From: Ovis canadensis
Lineage: Eukaryota; Chordata; Mammalia; Artiodactyla; Bovidae
DNA length: 64,000 bases
Assembly: GCF_042477335.2 (NCBI RefSeq)
Contig: NC_091245.1
Span: 110,890,501-110,954,500, forward strand
Direction of reading: 5' to 3'
Shown here piece after piece: positions 49,149-59,264 of this stretch. The position numbers and the translations under genes are program-made. Numbering within the stretch: the first letter of the stretch is position 1; every line of letters begins with the position of its first letter. The notes under the pieces were generated by a model. It saw only the letters and a program-made list of their open reading frames with translations. It ran no database searches and was not told where the DNA came from.

Positions 49149-50024
49149 ACCTTTCAAAATTGTAAGTCACCATATTGTACACTTGCAATTAGTATTATAC
49201 ATGATCTATACTTTAATTAAAAAAAGTGGGGCAGGGTGCTGAATCTTTGAAATAAAGTTACTGCTCCTTCCATGACAGTACTTCTCACATGGAAGTAACC
49301 TAAATCAGGGCCTGAAGAATAATAGTCAAGGCTGATTTCCCCACAGCATTTTCTCTTTCTGGCAAGTAGGCCCCAGACAATTTCTCATTCTCTTGAACTA
49401 AAGATAAAAGTGTCACAACCTAGCAGTCAAGCCAGCTCTCTTTTCTCTGGACATAAGGATCACTGGTGCTCAAAAAATCATTTCCCACATTTTTCTGCCA
49501 CTTCTTCCTGTCTCCACTCCAACTGTCTCCCTCTATTAAAACCCCTTCAGTATCTCCCTGGTTTTTCTAAGTTGGGAGCTTCCACCCAACTGGACTCAGT
49601 ACCTACTTGCCTGTACCTCCCTTCTAAGTGAATCCCAAGAGCTGGAGGACAGTCAAAGAGTGCAGCGTCCTAACAAGGGGAGACATAACACCCAGCTTCT
49701 TAGGCCCTTCTTCCAAAGACAAGCTCTTTTCTAGCTGACTAGGGTCAAGTCTAGATGATAAATGCATAGAGAAATGAAGAAAGATGTTTGTTTTCTCCTT
49801 GAACATTTCTGCCAGCGTTTTCCTGCTTTCTCCTGAGGAAGACTGAGCATGTTAGACAAAAAAACAGACTCAGTGTCTTCCTCAGGGCACAGCCTCACTG
49901 ACACTGTCTGGGCTGCCAGGTCTCGGGACAAGACTGAAGATAGGGCATGGAAATAGGAAGGACTGGAAGCTCATCAGAAAACGGACATGGTTCATGATGT
50001 AGGTCACCTCTGGCCTTTTTCCTT
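49149..50024. other. Intergenic, no gene seen
   Basis: No supported feature; small open frames on both strands lack family signatures. Confidence 0.5.
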
Positions 50025-50146
50025 TATTTTTAATTTTTTTTGGCCATGCTACGAGGAATGTGGGATCTTGCGGGACCAGAGATGGAACCTGTGCACCCTG
50101 CAGTGAAAGTCCAGAGTCTTAACTACTGGACCACCAGAGAAGTCCC
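50025..50146 (-). mobile_element. CHR/ART-type SINE
   Basis: Reversed copy: ttttttggccatgctacgag to ggaccaccagagaagtccc. Confidence 0.75.
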
Positions 50147-50898
50147 TTGACTTTGTCCCTTTACAAAAGGAACCTGCTGAAGACTTCCCAGTGGAAGTCA
50201 GTGGAGCAGGTCTGGTAGTTAGCTATGATCTGAAGTGCTTGTTCATGACTCAACCACCCTGAGAATTCATCACTGCAAGGGACATGGTGATTTTGACCAT
50301 TATGTCATTTCACACTCTTTTTTTCCCATCAGTCATATATCTGTTTAACTTGTATGTTTAAGTCATCATAGGTTAAATTTATGGGTTGTAAGGAATATTC
50401 ATATTGAAATATAGCACATAAATAAGAACTATAAAAATGATCACTCAAAATTCACCTGATACTTTATCTTTAAAAACAAAAAATAACATCTGTGAAAATT
50501 TTAAATTTACAAAAGAGCCAAATTATAAAATTTTATAACAAATACTATACATACCATATTTTTGCCATGCCATATTTGTCATAATTGTTTCCTATCTCTT
50601 TTTTTAAGATAGTAACATTTATGAATACAATCTGAAACTCCCTTCACTCTTTCCCGTTCCTTACTTCTTGCTTCTGCAGAGGTAACCACACTGAGAATGT
50701 GTGTATTTTTCCTTTGCATGTTTATGTATTGTACCTGTCTGCACTAATTAATTATAAACATATGGTATTATTTTAAATTTATGTATTTTTGAAATTTATC
50801 CATACTGATTGACAAAAAGATTCTAATGTTATAAATATTCTTCAGCACAGCACATCAAGATGTCATTAGCACTTAATTAAGCCCTTGGAAGGTAAACA

Positions 50899-51211
50899 CA
50901 GTTGGCCCTTCATGTCTACAGGTTCTATCCATGGATTCAACTAACTGCAGTTCAATAATATTTACAAAAAAAAATTCCAGAAAGTTCCAAGAAGCAAACC
51001 TTAAATTCACCATGGTTATTCACCATGCATCAACTATTTGCATAGAATTTACATTGCATTAGGCATTGTAAGTAATCTGGAGATGATTCATAGTATACAT
51101 GAGGATGTGTGCCTATTATATGCAAATATTGTACCATTTTATACACAGAAATTGAGCATCCATGAATTTTAATATGGAGGATATCCCCCACAGATACTGA
51201 TGGAGGACTGT
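50899..51211 (+). mobile_element. MER2/Tigger-type DNA transposon
   Basis: Begins cagttggcccttcatgtcta and ends ggaggactgta, near-inverted termini. The interior word attccagaaagttccaagaa is typical of this non-autonomous family. About 310 bp, no coding capacity. Confidence 0.7.
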
Positions 51212-52360
51212 ACTTAGAATCTAGCAATAATAGTTTTATATTTCTTAAATTGTGTGTGTATTTAGGCTCTAAACACAGGGATCAGAAATACAAATAAAAA
51301 TCATCAAAGATATTTTCATATATTTCTGATATAGCAAAAAGTAGTTCAACTTTGAACTTCATTTTAATATGTTTATTTCTATCCCCAAATGAAATGAGGT
51401 ACACAAAATGTCACTTTGAATCTGTCCACAAATTGTGTTCTTGCTTTCATAGTTAAAATTAATTCAATAATGTGAAGCACTTATTAAATGTGGATAAGCC
51501 AAATTTGTCTTTTTAGACATGTGGCACAAATATTATAAAAGGCTTTAATAAAATTAACTTGCAGTGTAACTTTAATGGTAATATATTGATCTAAAGTAAT
51601 GTATTTTATGAAAAATGACATTTATTTTGTTATATAAACATACTATGAAAGATAATTTTTTAAATTCCTTAGGGAATTCTTGATTTTTTTATATATAACT
51701 GTGAATATAGTTTGAGAGTTAAAGAAGAGTAGGAGAAATCAAGACTGATTTAAACCAACCTAAAATTATACAAAAAAGAAAAGGATTTTAAAATTCTTTA
51801 ATTCCCATCGCACCATTTCTGACTCATATAATATTATTGTCCAACTAGCTGACTTGCTCTTAATTACCCAGCTGAGACCAAAAAATCCCAAAGCCCAAAT
51901 CGACAACATGCATACTCATGAATTAATGATTGTTTATTGTTTTAAAAACTGAGTTTTGAGGTGGTTTGTTGCACAGCTTAATTAGGTAAAAATAAATTGT
52001 CACAACTAATACAGTGTCTTTTGTTGTTTGCAACCAAGAGCCTTAGATAATTTCCTTTAGTTCTTCTCATCAGCCTGGGAACACCTAAATTAGTTCATTC
52101 TGATGAACTGGCTTGTTCCCAGTATCTAAGCACTATTCTTTGCCCTTTCAAGATGGGCTCAGTTTATCCACCCACACAGACACTCTCTTTGAGCTTATTT
52201 TCCAGTTGATGTCCAGATTCCAGGTGAAGGCCGTTATCTTAACACCCATAACCTAGGAGCTCCTTTACAGACAACTTGGCAGCTTCATTATCAAGATCAC
52301 AAGGGGTAGATCCCCACTACCCTGAAGCTCACAGCCACCTAAATCAGTAAATATCCATTT
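51212..52360. other. AT-rich upstream flank of the pentraxin gene
   Basis: No repeat or gene recognised. Distal regulatory elements cannot be judged by eye. Confidence 0.5.
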
Positions 52361-52515
52361 CTCGGTGGTGATACCCCAGTCTCTAAACAATGCAGGAGAC
52401 CTGTGTTCACTCTCTGGGTTGGGAAGATCCCCTGGAGAAGGGAATGGCTACCCACTCTAGTCCACTGGGGTCCCAAAAGAGTTGGACATGTGACTGAAGT
52501 GACTAACACTTTCAC
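52361..52515 (+). mobile_element. Bov-tA SINE, internally deleted
   Basis: Forward copy (gttgggaagatcccctggag) with part of the Bov-A body missing. It lies about 310 bp upstream of the pentraxin promoter. Confidence 0.8.
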
Positions 52516-52673
52516 ACTTTTAGGAGGGCATAGAGCCTCTTTTTCTTGTGGGAAGACATGAACAGCACAGCTCAGCAGGAAAAAGAACAGTAAAAAGAGA
52601 AAGGAAAGACTCAACAACTGAAACAATAGACCAAAAAGTAAACAAATTTGTTTCTAAATCATATCCTGCTTCA

Positions 52674-52686
52674 GTTAATATTTACC
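52674..52686 (+). promoter_or_regulatory. HNF-1-like site upstream of the pentraxin TATA box
   Basis: gttaatatttacc matches the HNF-1 palindrome GTTAATNATTAAC at all but two positions. HNF-1 is a known regulator of liver pentraxin genes (CRP), so the site fits hepatic control. A weak C/EBP-like half site (gttgcgag) follows at 52706-52713. Binding is an inference. Confidence 0.4.
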
Positions 52687-52739
52687 ATCTACAGCTTCAC
52701 CTTCTGTTGCGAGAGCAAAGGCAGTGCCTCTAAAAGCAC

Positions 52740-52748
52740 AATATAAGA
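52740..52748 (+). promoter_or_regulatory. APCS: TATA box of the pentraxin gene
   Basis: The string aatataaga lies about 80 bp before the start codon, leaving room for a 5' leader of roughly 50-60 bases. No competing TATA-like site lies between it and the ATG. The transcription start itself is inferred, near 52770. Confidence 0.55.
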
Positions 52749-52827
52749 AGCCAAAGAGTGGGCATCTCTCCATTGGTATGACCACTGCTGTTCCTCCCAC
52801 TACTCCTGAAGACCCAAGGAGCACAGA

Positions 52828-55800
52828 ATGGAGAAGCTTCTTCTGGGTGTCCTGCTCCTCGCCTTTCTCCCAGAGGGTATGACACAGAAAGGTAGGTCTT
52901 CAGTTTTGTCTGGATAAAGTTTTCTCCAAGTCTCAGGGGAACTGAAGTACAGCACATTTTGTTGCCGTTGCTGCTGTTTTGAGGAACAGGTGAATGAAGG
53001 ATGGTATAAGTTTTTTGCAGTGTTGCAAGTGATTTGCAGTATTGCAAATCACTTTAAAACATAGCAGCTTAAAACAACAAACATTTATTGGTCTCATACC
53101 TTCTGCAGGTTAAGAATCAGGGAATAGCTCAGCTAGGTGATTCTGACTCTAGGTTTCTCATGAGTTGCAGTCAGTCAAGCAGAGACATCCTCTCATCTGA
53201 AGACTTGGCTTGGGGAGGATCTGCTTCCTAGCTCACTCACATGGTTATCGTCAGGAGTCAGCCCTTACGGGCTGTTGGGTTGAGGGTCTCAGTTCTTCAC
53301 TGGCTGTGGCTTGAGGCTGCCCTTAGTTCCTTGCCGCCTGGACCTTTCTATCAGGCAGCCTATAACATAGCAACTAGCTTCTCCAACAGTGAGAAATCTA
53401 ACAGAAAGTGTGCAGCACAAAATGGTAGTCTTTCTTTAAAAACTAAAAATAGAACTACCATATGATCCAGCAATCCCATTCCTGGGCATATATCCAGAGA
53501 AAACTATAATTAGAAAAGATACACACACCCCAGTGTTTATTGCAGTGCTGTTTACAATAGCCAAGACATGGAAGCAACCTAAATGTCCTAGGAACCTAGA
53601 TGAATGGATAGAGAAGATGTGGTGTATATATATATATGAGTTGCAGTCAGTATATATATATATATATATGTGTGTGTATATATATGAACCATTACTCAGC
53701 CATTAAAAACATGAAATAATCCTGCTTGCAGCAACATGGATGAGCCTAGAGATTGTCATACTGAGTGAAGTAAGTCAGACAGAGAAAGAGAAATATCATA
53801 TGAAGTTTCTTATATGCATAATCTAAAAAGAAATGATACAAATTAACTTATTTACAAAACAGAAAGACTCATAGAAAACAAACTCATGGTTACTAAAGGG
53901 GAAATGAGTCGGGGGAGGGATAAATAAGAGTTTGGGATTAACATGTAGACACTATTACATATAAAATAAATAATCAATAAGGACATACCATATAGAATAG
54001 GGAACTCTATTCAATATTGTATAATAACCTATACAGGAAAAGTGTCTAAAAAAGAATGGTATGTATATGTGTACCTCTACATACATATATATGTATATAT
54101 ATGTATACACATACACTTAGCTGTATACCTGAAACTGTATACCTGTATAACACAACATTATAAATCAACTATACTCCAATATAAAATAAAAATCAAATTT
54201 AAAAGATTTAAAAAGAAATAAAATTTGGAAGCAGCTTGAAAAAAGCACAGTCTTTTCATAATCTAATCTTCTGTCACTTGTCTCGGTTCTGCTGTATTCT
54301 ATTCTTTAGTAGCAAGTTAGCCTACAATCAAGAAGAGGAGAACTATTTCAGACATATTTTTAAAACCACCCCAGATGCTTATGACTCAGGATATGCCTGG
54401 CATAAGGAAGCCCTGGGACTAGAGAAAGAATAGCTGGCTATGCTTATTACATGGGAACACCATTACCTCTCACCTGAGAAAACAAGAATGGCTATGCAAA
54501 CCTTATATTAGAAAAAGAGGATATTGCAGGGGTTAGGGTGGTCATTCTCTGATCCTTCTCTATCTTTTAGTCTGGGCCACATGAGAAGAAATACAAAATT
54601 TTAGAACAATCTTGAACTTTGCTTAGAGAACCAGTTTCTCCCAAACTAATTGAATTGCTGCTTTTGTGAAATTGCTGAAGTCTAATCCTCAGTTTCTTCA
54701 CCTATGAAATGTGTATAAGAATAACATCAAACTAGCAAAGAGTTGTTTATGATGATTGAGTGAGATAAGTTTAAGGGAAAAATTTATGATGCAGAAGTGC
54801 TACCAAAAAAGCTTGGTTTTTATTAGCATTTAAAGAGCATTAATGTTCTGGCACCCTTTTTTCCCCTCCCTTTCTGTTATATCCATTAAGCACAACCCCA
54901 CCTTCTCACATTTGAGACACTTCTCTATTGTATCACTATCAGTGAAAAGTTATTCACAACACCACTCTCTGGCTAACTATGCTATTTTACTCCAGGTTTG
55001 TATACTGACAAGGTCAGACATCATGCATTGGGTGATATTTAGATCACTGACATCTCAGAAGATGATCAGCATTGGGAGAGGACAGGATGCTACAAACTTT
55101 AACGTTTGCACTCCAGGAGCCAGCTGTGTTTCGTTTTCTGTGGCTGGTGTTTGTGTTCTACCTAGATGAAACCTGCAAAGCAGATGACAGTGGGGGTTGC
55201 TAGAGGACATCTTTAATTCTTCTTTCTATCAGAACAACTGTAACAAAACCTGCCTTTTAACACATTTTGCTTATACAAATAATGCACTTATAGGCACCTT
55301 GTGAATGCTGAATATACTCTATCAAGAAGCAATCCATGATCTGCAGTGAGAGCGAATCAAACAAGAGAACGGCAGACTTTTTGTCATACTGCTTTTTTTT
55401 TTTTTCTCCTCCACAGACTTGAGAGGGAAGGCGTTTATTTTCCCTGAACAGTCAGACACAGCCTACGTGACCCTGATCCCCAGGGTGAGGAAGCCGCTGA
55501 GGAGTTTTACTCTGTGCCTGAAAGCCTTCACAGACCTCACTCGCCCCTACAGCCTCTTCTCCTACAGCACTAAGTCTAGAGACAATGAGCTGCTTCTCTT
55601 TGTCAGCAAAGTGGGAGAGTACGAGCTGTACATCGGGAACACTAAGGTCACTTTCAAGGTCCCCCAACCCCGTTATGGCCCGGTCCATCTCTGTGTCAGC
55701 TGGGAGTCTGTCTCTGGGATTGCTGAACTCTGGGTGAACAGCAGGCCCGTGGGGAGGAAGGGCTTGAGGAGAGGGTACACTTTGAGAAAAGATGCAAGAA

Positions 55801-56006
55801 TCATCTTGGGACAGGAGCAGGATTCATTTGGGGGAAACTTTGATGCCAAACAATCCTTTGTTGGGGAGATCTGGGATGTGTCCTTGTGGGATCATGTGGT
55901 CTCCTTAAGGAACCTGTGCTCCACCTGTTACACCAGCAACATCTTGAACTGGAAGGCCCTGATTTATCAAGCTAAGGGCTATGTGGTGGTGAAGCCCAAG
56001 TTGTAG
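52828..56006 (+). CDS. APCS: Serum amyloid P component (short pentraxin), two exons
   Basis: Secreted, calcium-dependent pattern-recognition protein of plasma, normally a pentamer made by liver. Exon 1 coding is 52828-52891, with donor gtaggt at 52892; exon 2 is 55417-56006, behind a long pyrimidine tract and cag acceptor. The junction splits an Asp codon and the joined frame is open for 217 residues (family about 223-225). Residues 1-20 form a signal peptide with a Leu-rich core. Exon 2 carries the pentraxin signature HLCVSWES, both disulfide cysteines (FTLC, HLC), and the calcium ligands seen in the family: the DN pair in SRDNELL, EQD in LGQEQDSFGG, and Gln in AKQSFVG. The ATG has a good context (A at -3, G at +4). 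The frame ends KPKL-TAG where relatives have a Trp-containing tail; see findings. The human-type glycosylation sequon before FTLC is absent. SAP is favoured over CRP by overall wording of the sequence and by the OR10J neighbour. Expression cannot be judged from sequence. Confidence 0.9.
53045..53425 (+). repeat. Old interspersed repeat in the pentraxin intron, family not named
   Basis: cagcttaaaacaacaaacat to ttccttgccgcctggacctt is wording I know from a common ancient mammalian repeat. I cannot assign the family by eye. Confidence 0.45.
53433..54230 (+). mobile_element. L1 3' fragment in the pentraxin intron
   Basis: ORF2 end and 3' UTR (agaactaccatatgatccag and gtttattgcagtgctgttta) ending in an A-rich tail. 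It has TA-rich tracts at 53623-53686 and 54075-54120. Confidence 0.8.
53623..53686 (+). repeat. TA/TG microsatellite in the intronic L1
   Basis: Two TA-rich blocks separated by gagttgcagtcag, a word that also occurs at 53162. Confidence 0.85.
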
Positions 56007-56069
56007 GCTTAAGCCTCCCTTCAGACATGACTTGTGTTTGATAATAATCATCCACATAGTCTCTTTGAA

Positions 56070-56075
56070 ATTAAA
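56070..56075 (+). terminator. APCS: Polyadenylation signal ATTAAA of the pentraxin gene
   Basis: attaaa lies 64 bp after the TAG stop, and no AATAAA occurs closer to the stop. It is a common variant signal and gives a short 3' UTR of about 90 bases. Confidence 0.55.
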
Positions 56076-56095
56076 TACGTTGATTTCAATTTTTC

Positions 56096-56994
56096 TGGCT
56101 CTGTTAAGATGGTGTAAACTACATTAAAGGCACAAGGGTCAGGTAAACCTTTAGTATAGTGTTTGTTGTTGCAAACATTACAACATTTTCTGCAGTGTCA
56201 AGCTATAGGAACTCCAGGGAACACATGGCTTTCAGTATGCGTGTCAATCTTCTAGAGCGCTGGACAGTTCTGGGAGGTCTCACGGTGGTTCTGAGTGCAA
56301 AAAGTTCATCAGTTTATAAAAATGATGTGACCACTGGGAGGGGCCTTTCAGGAACGGGTTGCTCTCATGAGCAGGACTGCTGAAGAGACAATCTCAAATC
56401 GGGCTGTCTCAGAAGCAAGGCTGTGAGTGTTTCCCTTGAACCTAGCCCAGAAAGGATTCAGAGGTGTTCTCAGGGAACATGAACGAAGGCAAGGATTAAT
56501 TGCCTTGAAGACCCCTCTTCTCATTCACTCTCTTGCAGGTAGTTGCTCTGGGGAGGCAAAGCTTTTATTCTTTCAGGTAATGTCCCACGAACATGAAGAC
56601 TTCTCTTCTTGGCTCTGGTACCGTTAGGGATTCCCAAGTCCTTTGACAGGCACTTTCAGTACATCCACGATAGGGACACTTTGACTGCCCTCAAGAAAAA
56701 GAGAGATGGTGGGTGGATGACATGGATTAATTTTTTTTTCCTTTTAATATCAGCCCTTTACGGACTGGAAGACACTGGCAATAACAACAAGACTCCCAGA
56801 TTCTTGTTTAGACAAGTGTTTGATCTCAGAGTTTGAATGAGGTACCCAGCAGTTCACAGAAAACAAGTTCATCAGTGTAGAAATGAATAGGGCAAAGGCA
56901 AGACCCAGGTATCACCCTGGGCTCCACGTAGAGATGAATGAAAATCATGGACTAATTTCCAGATTTAAGACAGCCAGAATTAGGTGGTATTAAT
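56096..56994. other. Downstream flank of the pentraxin gene, no gene seen
   Basis: No second pentraxin copy and no repeat recognised before the SINE at 57007. Confidence 0.5.
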
Positions 56995-57006
56995 AAATTT
57001 AATTTC

Positions 57007-57136
57007 TTTTTATTTCTCCTTTGGCTGTACCACACAGTTTGCAGGATGTTGCTTCCGCAACCAGAGATCAAACCCAGGTTCCTGGCAGCAGAATCGTGAA
57101 GTCCTAACCAACCGACCATCAGGGAAGTCCCTTATC
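57007..57136 (-). mobile_element. CHR/ART-type SINE, 12-bp target duplication
   Basis: Reversed copy ending accatcagggaagtccc. aaatttaatttc occurs at 56995-57006 and 57137-57148. Confidence 0.88.
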
Positions 57137-57368
57137 AAATTTAATTTCAAAACAGATCTTCAGATATCCCTACACTTGTGAATACAACATAGCATACGTG
57201 TTACTCTCAGAGAAAGCATGCGTAACTCCAGTGAAATTCAGCTGCTGGGTGTGACGTTACTTTTTTGTTTTTGTTTATTTTCTGAAAAATTTTTTTTCTC
57301 CCCACGAAAGTCTGGGTCAGACCTAGAGAATATGTTTTGGTCAAGATAATGCTAAGGTCCTTAGTGAA

Positions 57369-57745
57369 CCCTTTTATTTTTTTAATTAATTTATTTTAAT
57401 TGGAGGTTAATTACTTCACAATATTGTGGTGGGTTTTGCCAGACATTGACATGTCAGCCATGGGTGTACATGTGTCCCCCTGTCCCAACCCCCCTCCCAC
57501 CTCCTTCCCCATCGCATCAGTCTATGACCCTCTGGTCATCCCAGGGCACCAGTGTTGAGTGCCCTGTTTCACGCATCAAACTTGGACTGGTCATCTATTT
57601 CGTATATGGTAATATACATGTTTCAATGCTCTTCTCTCAAATCATCCCACCCCTGGCTTCTCCCAAAGGGTCCAAAAGTCTGTTCTTTATGTCTTGTCTT
57701 GCACATAGGGTCATCATTACCATCTTTTGTTACTTTGTATTAACA
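57369..57745 (-). mobile_element. Ruminant L1 3' end fragment
   Basis: Reversed L1 3' UTR (ttaattggaggttaattact and the cccccctcccacctcc stretch) lying between the pentraxin and the olfactory receptor. Confidence 0.8.
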
Positions 57746-58331
57746 TATAAATACACAAAACTAGTCCCAATGTGAGCTTCAACAAAATTGAGGGGAAAAT
57801 GTCATGGGTCTCCAAGGTAGGCTGATAATATTTCTTCTGGAATGTTACTCTTCCACTGTCAAAAGAAAAAGTGATGATGAGTAAGAAAGGTGGTTTTGAC
57901 AGTGCTTTCAACACATCCTGTTCACTGATCACACTCTCTCTAAGGCTTTAGAGCTCAATATCTACTTGACATTTTAGTTGATCTTTCAACCCATTGCTTC
58001 AAACTGGTGTTACACAGCCCACTTTTCTGCCATTAACAAACTGCAAATAATCAGCCACCCTCTTGCTTATTATTCCCTACCAGCTTTCCACCTGGTGAGC
58101 AGCCCCTGACCATGTCCCTGGTGGTAACCTCTCAGATGAACAGAGAGTATAGGAGAATGATGTTAAAAACAAAACTCAAGTCAGAGAAACTCTTAATTCT
58201 TTAATTCAGGCTTGTCACCAAATTGTGCAACTCTGTCTAGGTAAAGGAAGAATGATAGGATCAATTTTTTTGGTGTGTGATTGCAAAAATACCCAGAATA
58301 TGACAGGCTATATATCAAACTACCAAAGATT

Positions 58332-59264
58332 CTAAGCAAGAGTTTTTTTGCCAATAGCACAGCAAAGGGCATCCTTGACCTCTTTGTTCCTTAGAGTGTA
58401 CACCACAGGATTAAGGAGAGGAGTGAAAACTGTGTAAGTCACTGAAATCAGCTGGTCCTGATCCCTCATGTTCTCTGACTTGGGCTTGAGGTAGGCGATA
58501 GAGGCGCAGCCATAATGGACAATGACCACCGTGAGATGGGAGGCACAGGTTGCAAAAGCCTTCTTCCGGCCCTCAGCAGAAGCAATCTTGAGGATGGTGG
58601 AGATGATGGGGATATACGAGATGAAGACCAAAACCATGGGCACCACAATGACGAGTGAGCTGACAAGGAAATTAATTATGTCGTGTATAGTGGTGTTGGC
58701 ACAGGAGAGTTTCATAACCGGGCGGATATCACAGAAATAATGGGCCACCTTTCTGTAACAAAAGGACAGCCTGAACACAGAGGAAATCTGAATTGTGGCC
58801 ACAAACAACCCAATGCTGCCGGCCCCCCATACCAGCTGGGCACACACCCTCTTGTTCATGATGATCATGTACCTCAAGGGGTTGCAGATGGCCACATAGC
58901 GGTCATATCCCATCGCTGTGAGCAGAAAGCAGTTGTTGATGGCCAAAGTGATAAAAAAGAACATCTGGGTGGCACAGCCAGCCAAGGAGATGGGTTGGCT
59001 CAGACCTGCGAGACTGGACAGCATCCGAGGTACAATGACCAGTGTGTACAAAGTCTCTGAAGTGGAAAGCACGGTAAGGAAGAAGTACATGGGGGTGTGA
59101 AGGTGTCGATCAATGCTGATAATTGTCACAATGATGACATTGCCAGACAAGGTCAAAAGGTACAAGGTAAGGAAAACCACAAAGAGGGTGAGCTTGTGTT
59201 CATGAAAACTGGTAAAACCCTGGAAAATAAATTCCCTCACCCCTGTGTGGTTCTCTGTCTTCAT
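58332..59264 (-). CDS. OR10J1: Olfactory receptor, family 10 subfamily J, intact (OR10J1-like)
   Basis: Seven-transmembrane odorant receptor of class A GPCR type, expected in the plasma membrane of olfactory neurons and coupling through the olfactory G protein. The 310-residue frame is open and of normal length. Hallmarks in order: N-terminal sequon NHT at residue 5; HTPMYFFL at the TM2 start; conserved Cys in SLAGCATQMFFF; MGYDRYVAIC at the end of TM3; FCDIRPVMKLSC in the second extracellular loop; KAFATCASHLTVV in TM6; NPVVYTLRNKEV in TM7. The start is fixed by an in-frame stop seven codons upstream. Wording such as TSFHEHKLTLF, VLSTSETLYTLVI and KPKSENMRDQDQLISVTYT places it in OR10J, nearer J1 than J5 by eye. 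The coding frame is a single exon, as usual; upstream noncoding exons were not located. No frameshift or lost motif is visible. Family assignment is firm, the exact orthologue less so. Confidence 0.9.
   Translation of the reverse strand: MKTENHTGVREFIFQGFTSFHEHKLTLFVVFLTLYLLTLSGNVIIVTIISIDRHLHTPMYFFLTVLSTSETLYTLVIVPRMLSSLAGLSQPISLAGCATQMFFFITLAINNCFLLTAMGYDRYVAICNPLRYMIIMNKRVCAQLVWGAGSIGLFVATIQISSVFRLSFCYRKVAHYFCDIRPVMKLSCANTTIHDIINFLVSSLVIVVPMVLVFISYIPIISTILKIASAEGRKKAFATCASHLTVVIVHYGCASIAYLKPKSENMRDQDQLISVTYTVFTPLLNPVVYTLRNKEVKDALCCAIGKKTLA

Larger units (their letters stand above)
52892..55416 (+). other. Pentraxin intron, 2.5 kb, expanded by repeats
   Basis: GT-AG intron between the signal-peptide exon and the pentraxin-domain exon. 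It holds an unnamed old interspersed repeat (about 53045-53425), a plus-strand L1 3' piece (53433-54230) with TA-rich microsatellites, and about 1.2 kb of apparently unique sequence from 54231. Human APCS has a much shorter intron (established knowledge), so the length difference is largely insertional. Confidence 0.7.

Noticed and set aside
56096-58331. Search for a second pentraxin (CRP) copy downstream
   Set aside because: No HxCxS/TWxS signature or GQEQDS-like motif in any frame outside 55417-56006.
58683-59060. 125-codon + strand frame
   Set aside because: It is the antisense shadow of the intact olfactory receptor.
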